Shown here: piece after piece, positions 41,994 to 51,855 of the stretch
Position numbering within the stretch: the first letter of the stretch is position 1
How the letters are laid out: the number at the start of each line of letters is the position of its first letter
NCBI RefSeq assembly: GCF_902705885.1
Contig: NZ_CACSIP010000023.1
Location: 123,244-187,243 of the forward strand
Source: Mycolicibacterium austroafricanum
GTDB taxonomy: Bacteria; Actinomycetota; Actinomycetes; Mycobacteriales; Mycobacteriaceae
Length of the DNA stretch: 64,000 nucleotides
Direction: 5' to 3'
Notes under the pieces: generated by a model
What the model was told of the DNA's origin: nothing
Seen by the model: the letters and a program-made list of their open reading frames with translations, nothing else
Databases searched by the model: none
Translations under genes and position numbers: made by a program

Positions 41994-42797
41994 GTGACCG
42001 CGCCTCCCAAATCCAACCTGACCGGGTACGTCCGCGCACAGGTCAGGCCGGGACTCGAGGCCATCGGTGGCTTCGTGCGGATGTGCGTGCTCACATGGAA
42101 GGCGCTGTTCAAGCCGCCGTTCCAGTGGCGGGAGTTCGTGCTGCAGAGCTGGTTCCTGATGCGGGTGGCGTTCCTGCCGACGCTGGCAGTGTCGATCCCG
42201 CTGACCGTCCTGCTGATCTTCACGCTCAACATCCTGCTGACCGAGTTCGGCGCGGCGGACATCTCCGGAGCCGGGGCCGCGTTGGCGGCGGTCACCCAGC
42301 TCGGCCCCCTGGTGACCGTTCTGGTGGTCGCCGGCGCCGGCTCGACGGCGATCTGCGCCGACCTCGGCGCCCGCACCATCCGTGAGGAGATCGACGCCCT
42401 CGAGGTGCTGGGCATCGACCCGATCCAGCGCCTGGTGGTGCCGCGGGTGATCGCGTCGACATTCGTCGCCCTGCTGCTCAACGGCGCGGTGATCACCATC
42501 GGTCTGGTCGGCGGCTTCATCTTCGGGGTATACCTGCAGAACGTCTCGGCGGGCGCGTACGTCTCCACGCTGACCCTGGTGACCGGGCTGCCCGAGGTGC
42601 TGATCTCGGTGGTGAAGTCCATGACCTTCGGCCTGATCGCCGGCCTCGTCGGCTGCTACCGCGGTCTGACCGTCGCCGGCGGCGCGAAGGGTGTCGGGAC
42701 CGCCGTCAACGAGACGCTGGTGCTCGCCGTGATCGCGCTGTTCGCGGTCAACGTGGTGCTGACCACCATCGGTGTCCGGTTCGGAACGGGGAGCTGA
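41994..42797 (+). CDS. yrbE1A: Mce1 permease subunit YrbE1A
   Basis: A 267-residue MlaE-family permease. About five hydrophobic helices are seen, plus the conserved cytoplasmic coupling segment EEIDALEVLGIDPIQRLVVPRVIA that contacts the ATPase (MceG, encoded elsewhere). With YrbE1B it forms the inner-membrane channel that receives lipid from the Mce1A-F complex. GTG 41994 with CGGGAG upstream is the start. Confidence 0.95.
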   Translation: MTAPPKSNLTGYVRAQVRPGLEAIGGFVRMCVLTWKALFKPPFQWREFVLQSWFLMRVAFLPTLAVSIPLTVLLIFTLNILLTEFGAADISGAGAALAAVTQLGPLVTVLVVAGAGSTAICADLGARTIREEIDALEVLGIDPIQRLVVPRVIASTFVALLLNGAVITIGLVGGFIFGVYLQNVSAGAYVSTLTLVTGLPEVLISVVKSMTFGLIAGLVGCYRGLTVAGGAKGVGTAVNETLVLAVIALFAVNVVLTTIGVRFGTGS

Positions 42798-42798
42798 C

Positions 42799-43668
42799 AT
42801 GTCGACAACCGCCGTCCTGCGCTCCCGGTTCCCCCGCGGTACCGCGCGGGCCGAAAAGGTGGTCGGGGCACCCGGCAGAGGCCTCGAGTCCGTCGGCCAC
42901 GTCGCCTGGTTCGTCGTCACCGCGATCGGGTCGATCGGCCACGCGCTGCGCTACTACCGCAAGGAGACGTTGCGCCTGATCGCCGAGATCGGCATGGGCA
43001 CCGGCGCCATGGCCGTGATCGGCGGCACCGTCGCCATCGTCGGCTTCGTCACGCTGTCCGGTTCGTCCCTGGTCGCCATCCAGGGGTTCGCCTCGCTGGG
43101 CAACATCGGCGTCGAGGCGTTCACCGGGTTCTTCGCAGCGCTGATCAACGTGCGCATCGCCGCGCCGGTCGTCGCGGGCCAGGCGCTGGCGGCCACCGTC
43201 GGCGCCGGCGCGACCGCCGAGCTGGGTGCGATGCGGATCAGCGAGGAGATCGACGCCCTCGAGGTGATGGGCATCAAGTCCATCTCGTATCTGGTGTCCA
43301 CCCGCATCATGGCCGGGTTCGTCGTCATCATCCCGCTCTACGCGATGGCGATCATCATGTCCTTCTTGTCGGCGCAGGTGACGACGACGTTGTTCTACGG
43401 GCAGTCGATCGGCACCTACGAGCACTACTTCCGGACGTTCCTGCGCGCCGACGACGTGATGTGGTCTTTCGTGCAGGCGATCGTCATCTCGGTCATCGTG
43501 ATGCTCAACCACTGCTACTACGGCTTCTTCGCCAGCGGGGGACCGGTCGGCGTGGGTGAGGCCGTGGGCCGGTCGATGCGGGCCTCACTGGTCGCGATCG
43601 TGGTGGTGGTGCTGTTCGCCTCGTTGGCGCTCTACGGCGTCGACCCGAACTTCAACCTGACGGTATAG
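42799..43668 (+). CDS. yrbE1B: Mce1 permease subunit YrbE1B
   Basis: A 289-residue MlaE-family permease, paralogous to YrbE1A, with the same coupling motif (EEIDALEVMGIKSISYLVSTRI) and a longer N-terminus of about 40 residues. ATG 42799 lies one base after the yrbE1A stop, so translation is coupled. Confidence 0.95.
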   Translation: MSTTAVLRSRFPRGTARAEKVVGAPGRGLESVGHVAWFVVTAIGSIGHALRYYRKETLRLIAEIGMGTGAMAVIGGTVAIVGFVTLSGSSLVAIQGFASLGNIGVEAFTGFFAALINVRIAAPVVAGQALAATVGAGATAELGAMRISEEIDALEVMGIKSISYLVSTRIMAGFVVIIPLYAMAIIMSFLSAQVTTTLFYGQSIGTYEHYFRTFLRADDVMWSFVQAIVISVIVMLNHCYYGFFASGGPVGVGEAVGRSMRASLVAIVVVVLFASLALYGVDPNFNLTV

Positions 43669-43670
43669 CG

Positions 43671-44888
43671 ATGACCGCCCCTGTGAACTCGAGGCGCGAG
43701 CCGCCCTACAAGATCGCCGGTTTGGTGCTGGCGGTGCTGATGATCGGCGTGACGGCGCTGGTGTACTTCCAGTTCCGCGGCGACTTCCTGCCGCGGACGC
43801 AGCTCACCATGATCTCCTCGCGGGCCGGTCTGGCGATGGACTCCGGCTCCAAGGTCACCTACAACGGCGTGCAGATCGGGCGGGTGGGCAACGTCGAGGC
43901 GGTCAACATCGGGGATGAACCGAGGGCCAAGATCACCCTCGAGGTCAACCCGAAGTACCTGCACCTGATCCCGCAGAACGTGGTGGCCGACATCAGCGCC
44001 ACCACGGTCTTCGGCAACAAGTACGTGGCGTTCTCGTCGCCGCCGGACCCCGCGTCGGAACGGATCACCGCCTCCGACGTCATCGACGTCACGTCGGTGA
44101 CCACGGAGTTCAACACGCTGTTCGAAACGGTCGTGTCGGTCGCAGAACAGGTGGACCCGATCAAGTTGAACCAGACGCTGACCGCCACCGCGCAAGCGCT
44201 CGACGGGCTGGGCGACCGGTTCGGTGGATCGATCATCGACGGCAACGAGATCCTGTCCGAACTCAACCCGCAGATGCCGCAGATCCGTCGGGACAACCAG
44301 TTGCTCGCCGACCTGAGCGAGGTGTACGCCGACGCGGCGCCGGACCTGTTCGACGGCCTGCAGAACGCGGTGACCACCGCCCGCACCCTCAACGAGCAGC
44401 AGGGCAACGTCGACCAGGCGTTGATGGCAGCTGTCGGGTTCGGCAACGTCGGCGGCGACATCTTCGAGCGCGGCGGCCCGTACCTGGTCCGCGGGGCCGA
44501 GGATCTGCTGCCGACCTCGGCGCTGCTCGACGAGTACAGCCCTGCCCTGTTCTGCACGATCCGCAACTACCACGACGTCGAGCCCAAGATCGCGGCGTCG
44601 CTGGGCGGCAACGGTTACTCGCTGCAGACCCACTCGGAGCTGCTCGGTCTGGGCGCCGGCAACGCGTATGTATACCCGGACAACCTGCCCCGGACCAACG
44701 CCAAGGGCGGGCCCGGCGGCCGGCCGGGCTGCTGGCAGCCGGTCACCCGTGACCTGTGGCCGGCTCCGTACCTGGTGATGGACACGGGAGCCTCGATCGC
44801 CCCCTACAACCACATCGGGCTGGGCTCGCCGCTGTTCACCGAGTACGTCTGGGGACGCCAAGTGGGGGAGCACACGATCAACCCATGA
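43671..44888 (+). CDS. mce1A: Mce1A substrate-transport protein
   Basis: A 405-residue Mce protein: one N-terminal membrane helix (about residues 12-35), the MlaD/MCE domain (about 40-115; GSKVTYNGVQIGRVG), a long helical region and a cysteine-containing tail (ALFCTIRNY, GCWQPV). In the Mce1 complex the six proteins form a curved hollow needle from the membrane to the outer layers through which fatty or mycolic acids pass. It starts two bases after yrbE1B and overlaps mce1B (ATGA). It is shorter than I remember for M. tuberculosis Mce1A. Confidence 0.95.
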   Translation: MTAPVNSRREPPYKIAGLVLAVLMIGVTALVYFQFRGDFLPRTQLTMISSRAGLAMDSGSKVTYNGVQIGRVGNVEAVNIGDEPRAKITLEVNPKYLHLIPQNVVADISATTVFGNKYVAFSSPPDPASERITASDVIDVTSVTTEFNTLFETVVSVAEQVDPIKLNQTLTATAQALDGLGDRFGGSIIDGNEILSELNPQMPQIRRDNQLLADLSEVYADAAPDLFDGLQNAVTTARTLNEQQGNVDQALMAAVGFGNVGGDIFERGGPYLVRGAEDLLPTSALLDEYSPALFCTIRNYHDVEPKIAASLGGNGYSLQTHSELLGLGAGNAYVYPDNLPRTNAKGGPGGRPGCWQPVTRDLWPAPYLVMDTGASIAPYNHIGLGSPLFTEYVWGRQVGEHTINP

Positions 44889-45916
44889 AAATCACCGGAA
44901 CCGCGATCAAATTGGGCGCCTTCTCACTGGTGCTGCTCACGTTCACCGCCGTCATCATCGTGGTGTTCGGTCAGGTGCGCTTCGACCGGACCACCGGTTA
45001 CTCGGCGATCTTCTCCAGCGCCAGCGGATTGCGGGAAGGGCAGTTCGTCCGTGCCTCGGGCGTGGAGGTCGGCAAGGTCTCCAAGGTGGCTCTGATCGAA
45101 GACGGGTCGAAGGTCAGGATCGACTTCGAGGTCGACCGCTCGCTGGAACTGTTCGAGGAGTCCACGGCCTCGATCCGGTACCTCAACCTGATCGGCGACC
45201 GGTACATGGAGCTGTCCCGGGGGGAGAGCAACACCAGGCTCGCCGCCGGTGGCACCATCCCGCTCGAGCTCACGCAACCCGCGCTCGACCTGGACGCCCT
45301 CATCGGTGGCTTCCGCCCGGTCTTCCAGTCTCTGGAGCCGGAGAAGGTCAACAACATCGCGCAGTCGATCATCACGGTGTTCCAGGGCCAGGGCGGCACG
45401 ATCAACGACATCCTCGATCAGACGGCGTCGCTGACGTCGGCACTGGCCGACCGCGACCAAGCCATCGGCGAGGTGATCAGGAACCTCAACACGGTGCTCG
45501 AGACCACGGTCCGGCACCAGCAGCAGTTCGACGAAACCATCCAGAACTTCGAGGTGCTCATCACCGGGTTGAAGAACCGCGCCGACCCGATCGCCACGTC
45601 GGTCGCCGACATCAGCGACGCCGCGGGCACGATCGCCGACCTGCTCGCCGACAACCGGCCGCTGCTGCAGAGCACGATCAGCCGTCTCGAAGTCGTCGCG
45701 CAGCCGTTGGTCGACCAGCGCGACGAGCTCAACGATCTGCTGGTCAGATTGCCGACCGCGCTGAAGACCATCGGCCGGGCCGGCGGTGTCTACGGTGACT
45801 TCTTCAACTTCTACGCCTGCGATGTCACGTTGAAGCTCAACGGATTACAGCCCGGAGGACCGGTGCGCACGGTCAAGGTCTGGAGCCAGCCCTCAGGTAG
45901 GTGCACGCCGAAATGA
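44885..45916 (+). CDS. mce1B: Mce1B substrate-transport protein
   Basis: A 343-residue Mce protein with an N-terminal membrane helix (residues 8-28), an MCE domain with GLREGQFVRASGVEVGKV and LNLIGDRYMEL, then helices ending in the conserved FFNFYACDVTLKLNG segment. ATG 44885 shares four bases with the mce1A stop and its own stop overlaps mce1C (ATGA). Confidence 0.95.
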   Translation: MKITGTAIKLGAFSLVLLTFTAVIIVVFGQVRFDRTTGYSAIFSSASGLREGQFVRASGVEVGKVSKVALIEDGSKVRIDFEVDRSLELFEESTASIRYLNLIGDRYMELSRGESNTRLAAGGTIPLELTQPALDLDALIGGFRPVFQSLEPEKVNNIAQSIITVFQGQGGTINDILDQTASLTSALADRDQAIGEVIRNLNTVLETTVRHQQQFDETIQNFEVLITGLKNRADPIATSVADISDAAGTIADLLADNRPLLQSTISRLEVVAQPLVDQRDELNDLLVRLPTALKTIGRAGGVYGDFFNFYACDVTLKLNGLQPGGPVRTVKVWSQPSGRCTPK

Positions 45917-47496
45917 GAGTCCTCGAAGGTTCCAACCGGGTTCGCGGCGGGGTGATGGGCATCATCATCCTGGTCCTCGTCATCGGCGTGGGGCAGAGCT
46001 TCGCCAGCGTGCCGATGCTGTTCGCCACCCCGACGTACTACGCCGAGTTCGGCGACACCGGCGGCATCAGCGCCGGCGACAAGGTCCGCATCGCCGGCGT
46101 CGACGTCGGCCAGGTGCGTTCGATGGAGATCGACGGAGACAAGGTCCTCATCGGCTACTCGCTCAACGGCACCGAGATCGGCGCCCAGAGCCGAGCGGCG
46201 ATCCGCACCGACACCATCCTCGGGCGGCGCAACGTCGAGATCGAACCGCGGGGTTCGGAACCGTTGCCCGCCAACGGAATTCTGCCGCGGGGGCAGACCA
46301 CCACGCCGTATCAGATCTACGATGCGTTCTTCGACGTCAGCAACTCAGCGGCCGGGTGGGACACCCAGACGGTCAAGGAGTCGCTCAACGTGCTCTCCGA
46401 GACCATCGACCAGACCTATCCGCACCTGAGCGCGGCGCTCGACGGGGTGGCTCGGTTCTCCGACACCATCGGCAAGCGCGACGACCAGATCACCGCGCTG
46501 CTGGCCAACGCCAACAAGGTCGCCGGCGTCCTGGGCAACCGCAGCGAGCAGATCAACGCGCTGTTCGTCAACGCCCAGACCCTGCTCGCCGCGGTCAACG
46601 AGCGCAACTACGCGGTGGGCCAACTGCTCGAACGGGTCGGTTCCTTCTCCGAACAGGTCAAGGGGCTGATCGACGACAACCCCAACCTCAACCGGGTGCT
46701 CGAACAGCTCCGGGTGGTCAGCGACGTGCTCGTCGAGCGCAAGTTCGACCTCGTCGACGTGCTGTCCACGTTGTCGAAGTTCACCGCGTCACTGGGCGAG
46801 GCGCTCGCCTCCGGCCCGTACTTCAAGGTGATGCTGGTCAACCTGGCGCCGTACTGGATCCTGCAACCCTTCGTCGACGCCGCGTTCAAGGAACGCGGCA
46901 TCAACCCGGAAGAGTTCTGGCGCAACGCCGGTCTGCCCGCGTTCCAGTTCCCGGACCCCAACGCCGAAGGCTTCCCCAACGGGGCGCCGCCACCGTCGCC
47001 GACTCCGCTCGAAGGCACTCCCGAGAACCCGGGGCCCGCAGTCGCGCCCGGCGAGCCGTGCTCGTACACCCCGCCCGCCGACGGCCTTCCCCGGCCCGGA
47101 AATCCGCTGCCGTGCGCGGACCTCGCGGTGGGACCCTACGGCGACAACCCGTACGGCCCGAACTACGAGGCCGACCGTCCCAACGTGGCGACCTCGGCGC
47201 CGAATGCCCATGGGCCGCAACCGTCACCGGGTGTTCCCGCCGCGGCCATCCCGGGTCAGCTGTCGCCGAACGTGCCCGGGGGGCGGCCCCCGTTGCCGCC
47301 GGCTCCGCCCGGTGCGCGCACCGTGCCGCTGGCTCCGCAACCCTCGGCGCCGGACTTCACCCCGGGCATCGCACCGTTGCCGCCGGCCCTCGACGGTCCG
47401 CCACCGCCACCGGGACCCGGCCCGCAGCTGCCACCCGCCAACACCGCGCCGCTGCCCGGTAACCCGCCGTTCCTCCCACCCGGATCACAAGGCTAG
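45913..47496 (+). CDS. mce1C: Mce1C substrate-transport protein with Pro-rich tail
   Basis: A 527-residue Mce protein: membrane helix (about 14-36), MCE domain (GDKVRIAGVDVGQVR, TDTILGRRNVEI), helical region to about residue 320, conserved PYWILQPFVDAAFKERGINPEEFW, and then about 180 residues very rich in proline. The tail is probably disordered and may reach through the cell wall. ATG 45913 gives a four-base overlap with mce1B. Confidence 0.94.
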   Translation: MRVLEGSNRVRGGVMGIIILVLVIGVGQSFASVPMLFATPTYYAEFGDTGGISAGDKVRIAGVDVGQVRSMEIDGDKVLIGYSLNGTEIGAQSRAAIRTDTILGRRNVEIEPRGSEPLPANGILPRGQTTTPYQIYDAFFDVSNSAAGWDTQTVKESLNVLSETIDQTYPHLSAALDGVARFSDTIGKRDDQITALLANANKVAGVLGNRSEQINALFVNAQTLLAAVNERNYAVGQLLERVGSFSEQVKGLIDDNPNLNRVLEQLRVVSDVLVERKFDLVDVLSTLSKFTASLGEALASGPYFKVMLVNLAPYWILQPFVDAAFKERGINPEEFWRNAGLPAFQFPDPNAEGFPNGAPPPSPTPLEGTPENPGPAVAPGEPCSYTPPADGLPRPGNPLPCADLAVGPYGDNPYGPNYEADRPNVATSAPNAHGPQPSPGVPAAAIPGQLSPNVPGGRPPLPPAPPGARTVPLAPQPSAPDFTPGIAPLPPALDGPPPPPGPGPQLPPANTAPLPGNPPFLPPGSQG

Positions 47497-47508
47497 GGGG
47501 GCCAGTAG

Positions 47509-49131
47509 ATGTCGACGATCTTCAACGTCCGAAACCTCAAACTGTCCGGCGTTTCTCGTGCCGCGCTGATCATCGGGGCCGTGGTGGTGGTCCTCGGGCT
47601 CGTCGCCGCCTTCCTCGGCTACAACCTCTACAAGCGGATGACCACCAACACCGTGGTCGCCTACTTCACCCAGACGCTGGCGCTGTATCCCGGGGACAAG
47701 GTCCAGATCATGGGTGTGCGGGTCGGCTCGATCGACAAGATCGAGCCCGACGGCGACAAGATGAAGGTCACCTTCCACTACGACAACGAGCACAAGGTCC
47801 CGGCCGACGTGACCGCGTCGATCCTGAATCCGAGTCTGGTCGCGTCGCGGACGATCCAGTTGGCGCCGCCCTACACCGGCGGCCCGGTGCTGGAGGACAA
47901 CGCCGTCATCGGTCTCGACCGCACCCAGGTTCCGGTCGAGTACGACGACCTGCGTGATTCGATCAGCCGGCTACTGCGGGATCTGGGCCCTACAGCCGAG
48001 CAGCCGAAAGGTCCCTTCGGCGACCTGATCGAGTCGGCCGCCGACGGGTTCGCCGGCAAAGGTGAGCAGCTCAACCGGACGTTGAACAACCTGTCGGAGG
48101 CGCTCTACGCCCTCAACGAGGGCCGCGGTGACTTCTTCAGCGTCGTGAAGAGCCTCGCCACGTTCGTCAACGCGCTCCACCAGAGCGACCAACAGTTCGT
48201 CGCGCTCAACAACGACCTCGCGCAGTTCACCAACGCGTTCACCAACACCGACCGCGAGGTGGCGACCGCGCTCCAGGATCTCAACGAACTGCTCAACACC
48301 ACAAGGGATTTCATCGAGGAGAACGGCGAGGTCCTGGCCTACGACGTCAACAACCTCGCCGACGCCACCAACGCGATCCTGCAGCCGGAGCCGCGCGACG
48401 GCCTCGAGACGGGCCTGCACGTGTTCCCCAACCTCGGGGCCAACATCGTCAACATCTCGTCGCCGAATGCCGGCGGCATCGTGGGCATGCCGGTGATCTC
48501 CAACTTCGCCAACCCGATGGAGTTCATCTGCAGCTCCATCCAGGCCGGCAGCCGGTTGGGGTACCAGGAATCCGCCGAGTTGTGCGCGGAGTACCTGGGT
48601 CCGATCCTGGACGCGATCAAGTTCAACTCCCTGCCGTTCGGGGCCAATCAGCTGCGGACGGCGATGACGCTGCCCAAGCAGATCGCGTACTCCGAACCGC
48701 GCCTGCAGCCGCCTCCGGGCTACAAAGACACCACCGTGCCCGGCATCTGGTCCAGGGACACCCTGTGGTCGCACGGCAACCACGAGCCCGGCTGGATCGT
48801 GGCTCCCGGGATGCAGGGCGTCGACGTGCAGCCGCTGACCGCGAACATGCTCACGCCCGAGTCGCTGGCCGAGCTGATGGGCGGACCCGACATCGTTCCG
48901 CCGCCCGCCCCGCCGGCCTTCGGCACCACACGCAACGGCAACCTGCCCGGTCCGCCGAATGCGTTCGACCAGAACAACCCGTTGCCGCCGCCGTGGTATC
49001 CGCAGCCGCCGCCACCACCGGCACCGGCGCCCGGCGTCATCCCCGGTGATCCGCTCGGCGCGATCACACCCGCGGCGCCACCTCCGGCAGCGCCGGCGGG
49101 TCCGCTGTTGCCAGCTGAGATGGGAGGCTGA
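47509..49131 (+). CDS. mce1D: Mce1D substrate-transport protein
   Basis: A 540-residue Mce protein: helix (about 18-40), MCE domain (GDKVQIMGVRVGSIDKIEP, then SLVASRTIQLAP), helical region, a cysteine-containing part (EFICSSIQAGSR) and a Pro-rich C-terminal tail of about 70 residues. ATG 47509 lies 12 bases after mce1C. Confidence 0.95.
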   Translation: MSTIFNVRNLKLSGVSRAALIIGAVVVVLGLVAAFLGYNLYKRMTTNTVVAYFTQTLALYPGDKVQIMGVRVGSIDKIEPDGDKMKVTFHYDNEHKVPADVTASILNPSLVASRTIQLAPPYTGGPVLEDNAVIGLDRTQVPVEYDDLRDSISRLLRDLGPTAEQPKGPFGDLIESAADGFAGKGEQLNRTLNNLSEALYALNEGRGDFFSVVKSLATFVNALHQSDQQFVALNNDLAQFTNAFTNTDREVATALQDLNELLNTTRDFIEENGEVLAYDVNNLADATNAILQPEPRDGLETGLHVFPNLGANIVNISSPNAGGIVGMPVISNFANPMEFICSSIQAGSRLGYQESAELCAEYLGPILDAIKFNSLPFGANQLRTAMTLPKQIAYSEPRLQPPPGYKDTTVPGIWSRDTLWSHGNHEPGWIVAPGMQGVDVQPLTANMLTPESLAELMGGPDIVPPPAPPAFGTTRNGNLPGPPNAFDQNNPLPPPWYPQPPPPPAPAPGVIPGDPLGAITPAAPPPAAPAGPLLPAEMGG

Positions 49132-49134
49132 TCC

Positions 49135-50286
49135 GTGGCGCAACGGAGAATGGTCCGGGTCGCCCAGCGGGCCGTCGCCCTGACCGCGGCGGCGTTGGTG
49201 CTCAGCTCGTGCGGGTCGTGGAAGGGCATCGCGAACGTGCCGTTGCCCGGGGGGCCGGGCACCGGGTCCGAGCATCAGACGATCTACGTGCAGATGCCGG
49301 ACACGTTGGCGCTCAACGTCAACAGCCGGGTCCGGGTGGCCGACGTTTATGTCGGCCGGGTGCGAGCCATCGAGTTGAAGAACTGGATTGCCACCCTGAC
49401 CCTCGATCTCGAGCCGCACATCAAGCTGCCCGTGAACACGCAGGCGAAGATCGGCCAGACCAGCCTGCTGGGCTCGCAGCACGTGGAGTTGGATGTGCCG
49501 CCGGACCCGGCGTCGGAGTTGCTCGAGTCCGGGGACATGATCCCGCTGAAGAACGCCTCGTCGTTCCCGACCACCGAGCGGGTGCTGGCAAGCATCGCGT
49601 CCATCCTGACCGGTGGTGGCGTGGCGAACCTCGAGACGATCCAGAGCGAGATCAACAATGTGCTCACCGGGCGCGGGGACGAGATCAGGGAGTTCCTGAA
49701 CCGGTTGGACACCTTCACCGACGAGCTGAATCAGCAGCGGGACGACATCACGCGGGCTATCGAGTCCACGGACCGGTTGTTGGCGGTGGTCGCACAGCGC
49801 AACGACACCCTGGACGCGGTGCTGACCGAATTCCCGCCGCTGATCCAGCATTTCGCCGAGACCCGTGACCTGTTCGCCGACGCAGTGGAGGCGCTGGGCC
49901 GGATCAGTGGCGCCGCGGTGGGGGCGTTGGAGCCGGCGAGTGACAACCTGAACACCAACCTGGCCAACCTGCAGCGTCCGTTGCGTGAGCTGGGCAAGGC
50001 CGGGCCGTACACCATCCAGGCGCTGAAGCTGCTGCTCACCGCGCCGTTCAGCATCGAGAACTTGCCGAAAGTGGTTCGCGGCGACTACATCAATGTGTCG
50101 CTCCTGGTGGACCTGACGCTGTCGGCGATCGACAACGGCTTCCTCAGCGGCACCGGAGTCTCGGGCATGCTGCGCGCACTGGAGCAGGCGTGGGGCCGTG
50201 ACCCGAACACGATGATTCCGGACGTGCGGTACGTCCCGAACGCGAACTCGGTGCCGGGCGGACCGCTCATCGAAAGGGGTGAGTGA
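49135..50286 (+). CDS. mce1E: Mce1E lipoprotein (LprK-like)
   Basis: A 383-residue Mce protein of the lipoprotein class. The signal sequence ends in a lipobox (LVLSSCGSW, Cys near residue 25). The MCE domain has NSRVRVADVYVGRVRAIE and QTSLLGSQHVELD. As the E subunit it is lipid-anchored rather than helix-anchored. GTG 49135 is three bases after the mce1D stop. Confidence 0.95.
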   Translation: MAQRRMVRVAQRAVALTAAALVLSSCGSWKGIANVPLPGGPGTGSEHQTIYVQMPDTLALNVNSRVRVADVYVGRVRAIELKNWIATLTLDLEPHIKLPVNTQAKIGQTSLLGSQHVELDVPPDPASELLESGDMIPLKNASSFPTTERVLASIASILTGGGVANLETIQSEINNVLTGRGDEIREFLNRLDTFTDELNQQRDDITRAIESTDRLLAVVAQRNDTLDAVLTEFPPLIQHFAETRDLFADAVEALGRISGAAVGALEPASDNLNTNLANLQRPLRELGKAGPYTIQALKLLLTAPFSIENLPKVVRGDYINVSLLVDLTLSAIDNGFLSGTGVSGMLRALEQAWGRDPNTMIPDVRYVPNANSVPGGPLIERGE

Positions 50287-50289
50287 GCA

Positions 50290-51855
50290 GTGCTGACGAG
50301 GTTCATCAAGATCCAGCTGGTGCTGTTCACCATCCTGACCGTGGTTGCGCTGGCCGTGCTCGGTCTGTACTACCTGCGGTTGCCGAGCCTGGCCGGGGTC
50401 GGCCAGTACACGCTGCACGCCGAACTGCCTCGGTCGGCCGGTCTGTACGAGACCGCGAACGTCACCTACCGGGGCAGCCAGATCGGCAAGGTGACTGCGG
50501 TCGAACCGACCGAACGCGGCGCCAGGGCCACGATGAGCATCAGCGAGGAATACAAGATCCCGCTGGATGCGTCGGCCAACGTCCACTCGGTCTCGGCGAT
50601 CGGTGAGCAGTACCTCGATCTGGTACCCCAGGCCGAGAACCCGACGCAGTTCTTCAGCCCGGGGCAGACCATCACCAAGAGTTCGGTGCCCGCCGAGGTC
50701 GGCCCGACGCTCGACGCGGCCAACGACGGCCTCGCGGTGCTGCCGAAGGAGAAGATCGACTCGTTGCTCACCGAGACGTCTTTGGCGGTCGGCGGATTGG
50801 GCCCGGCCCTGCAGCGGCTCGTGGACTCGACGACGAACATCGCCGAGGGATTCCAGGAGAACCTGCCTGCGGTCAACGACATCATCAACAACGCGGCGCC
50901 GATCCTGGAGAGTCAGGTGACCTCCGGTGACGCCATCGAACAGTGGTCACGCAACCTGAACGTCATCGCGTCGCAGGCCGCCGAACAGGACGCGGCGCTG
51001 CGCAGCGGCCTGCAGCAGGCCGCTCCGACGCTGGACCAGGTCTCGGCGGTGTTCAGCGACGTGCAGGACTCGCTACCGCAGACGCTGGCGAACCTGTCGG
51101 TCGTCATCGACATGCTCAAGCGCTACAACAAGGGCCTCGAACAGGCGCTGGTGGTGCTTCCGCAAGGGGCCTCGATCGCCCAGGCGGGCACGATCTTCGA
51201 GAACGAGGGGCTGCTGCACTTCGGTCTGTCCATCAACCTGCCGCCGCCGTGCCTGACCGGCTTCCTCCCGGCCTCGGAGTGGCGGTCCCCGGCCGACACC
51301 AGCATGGCGCCGCTCCCGTCGGGCACATACTGCAAGATCCCGAAGGACTACCAGGGCAACGCCGTTCGCGGCGCCCGCAACTACCCGTGTGCCGATGTGC
51401 CGGGCAAGCGGGCAGCCAGCCCCAGGGAGTGCCTCAGCGACGAGCCGTACGTGCCGCTGGGAACCAACCCCTGGTACGGCGACCCGAACCAGATCCTGTC
51501 CTGCCCGGCGCCCGGCGCCCGCTGCGACCAGGCAGTGGAACCGGGCCGGGTGATCCCGGCCCCGTCGGTGAACAACGGGATGAACCCGCTGCCTGCCGAC
51601 ATGCTGCCGCCACCGGAGTCCGCGGCCCCGATCAGCGACCCGTTGAGCCCACCCGGCTCGGGTACCGTGAGCTGCAGCGGCCAACAACCCAACCCGTGCA
51701 TCTACACTCCGGCACAGGGACCACCCGGCAGCACTGCGGCCTACAGCCCGAGCAGCGGTGAAGTGATCGGTCCGGACGGTGTCAGATACAACGTGGGCAC
51801 CTCGAGCAACCCAGGAGACGACGGATGGAAGGAGATGCTGGCGCCAGCCGGCTGA
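50290..51855 (+). CDS. mce1F: Mce1F substrate-transport protein
   Basis: A 521-residue Mce protein: helix (about 8-30), MCE domain (SAGLYETANVTYRGSQIGKV, SAIGEQYLDL), helices to about residue 300, and a cysteine-rich Pro-rich tail (CLTGFLPASEWRSPAD, GARNYPC, CPAPGARC, CSGQQPNPC). The tail aligns with the cut MceF at 2-1108. GTG 50290 lies three bases after mce1E. Its end overlaps the next gene by 31 bases. Confidence 0.95.
   Translation: MLTRFIKIQLVLFTILTVVALAVLGLYYLRLPSLAGVGQYTLHAELPRSAGLYETANVTYRGSQIGKVTAVEPTERGARATMSISEEYKIPLDASANVHSVSAIGEQYLDLVPQAENPTQFFSPGQTITKSSVPAEVGPTLDAANDGLAVLPKEKIDSLLTETSLAVGGLGPALQRLVDSTTNIAEGFQENLPAVNDIINNAAPILESQVTSGDAIEQWSRNLNVIASQAAEQDAALRSGLQQAAPTLDQVSAVFSDVQDSLPQTLANLSVVIDMLKRYNKGLEQALVVLPQGASIAQAGTIFENEGLLHFGLSINLPPPCLTGFLPASEWRSPADTSMAPLPSGTYCKIPKDYQGNAVRGARNYPCADVPGKRAASPRECLSDEPYVPLGTNPWYGDPNQILSCPAPGARCDQAVEPGRVIPAPSVNNGMNPLPADMLPPPESAAPISDPLSPPGSGTVSCSGQQPNPCIYTPAQGPPGSTAAYSPSSGEVIGPDGVRYNVGTSSNPGDDGWKEMLAPAG

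Noticed and set aside
41722..41997. 91-codon frame spanning the fadD5-yrbE1A gap
   Set aside because: It starts inside fadD5, has no ribosome site and no recognisable sequence; the gap is better read as regulatory.
47971..50586. 871-codon open frame on the minus strand inside mce1D-mce1F
   Set aside because: It lies antisense to well-supported Mce genes and its product is Arg/Gln/His-rich without domains; long antisense frames are expected in high-G+C DNA.
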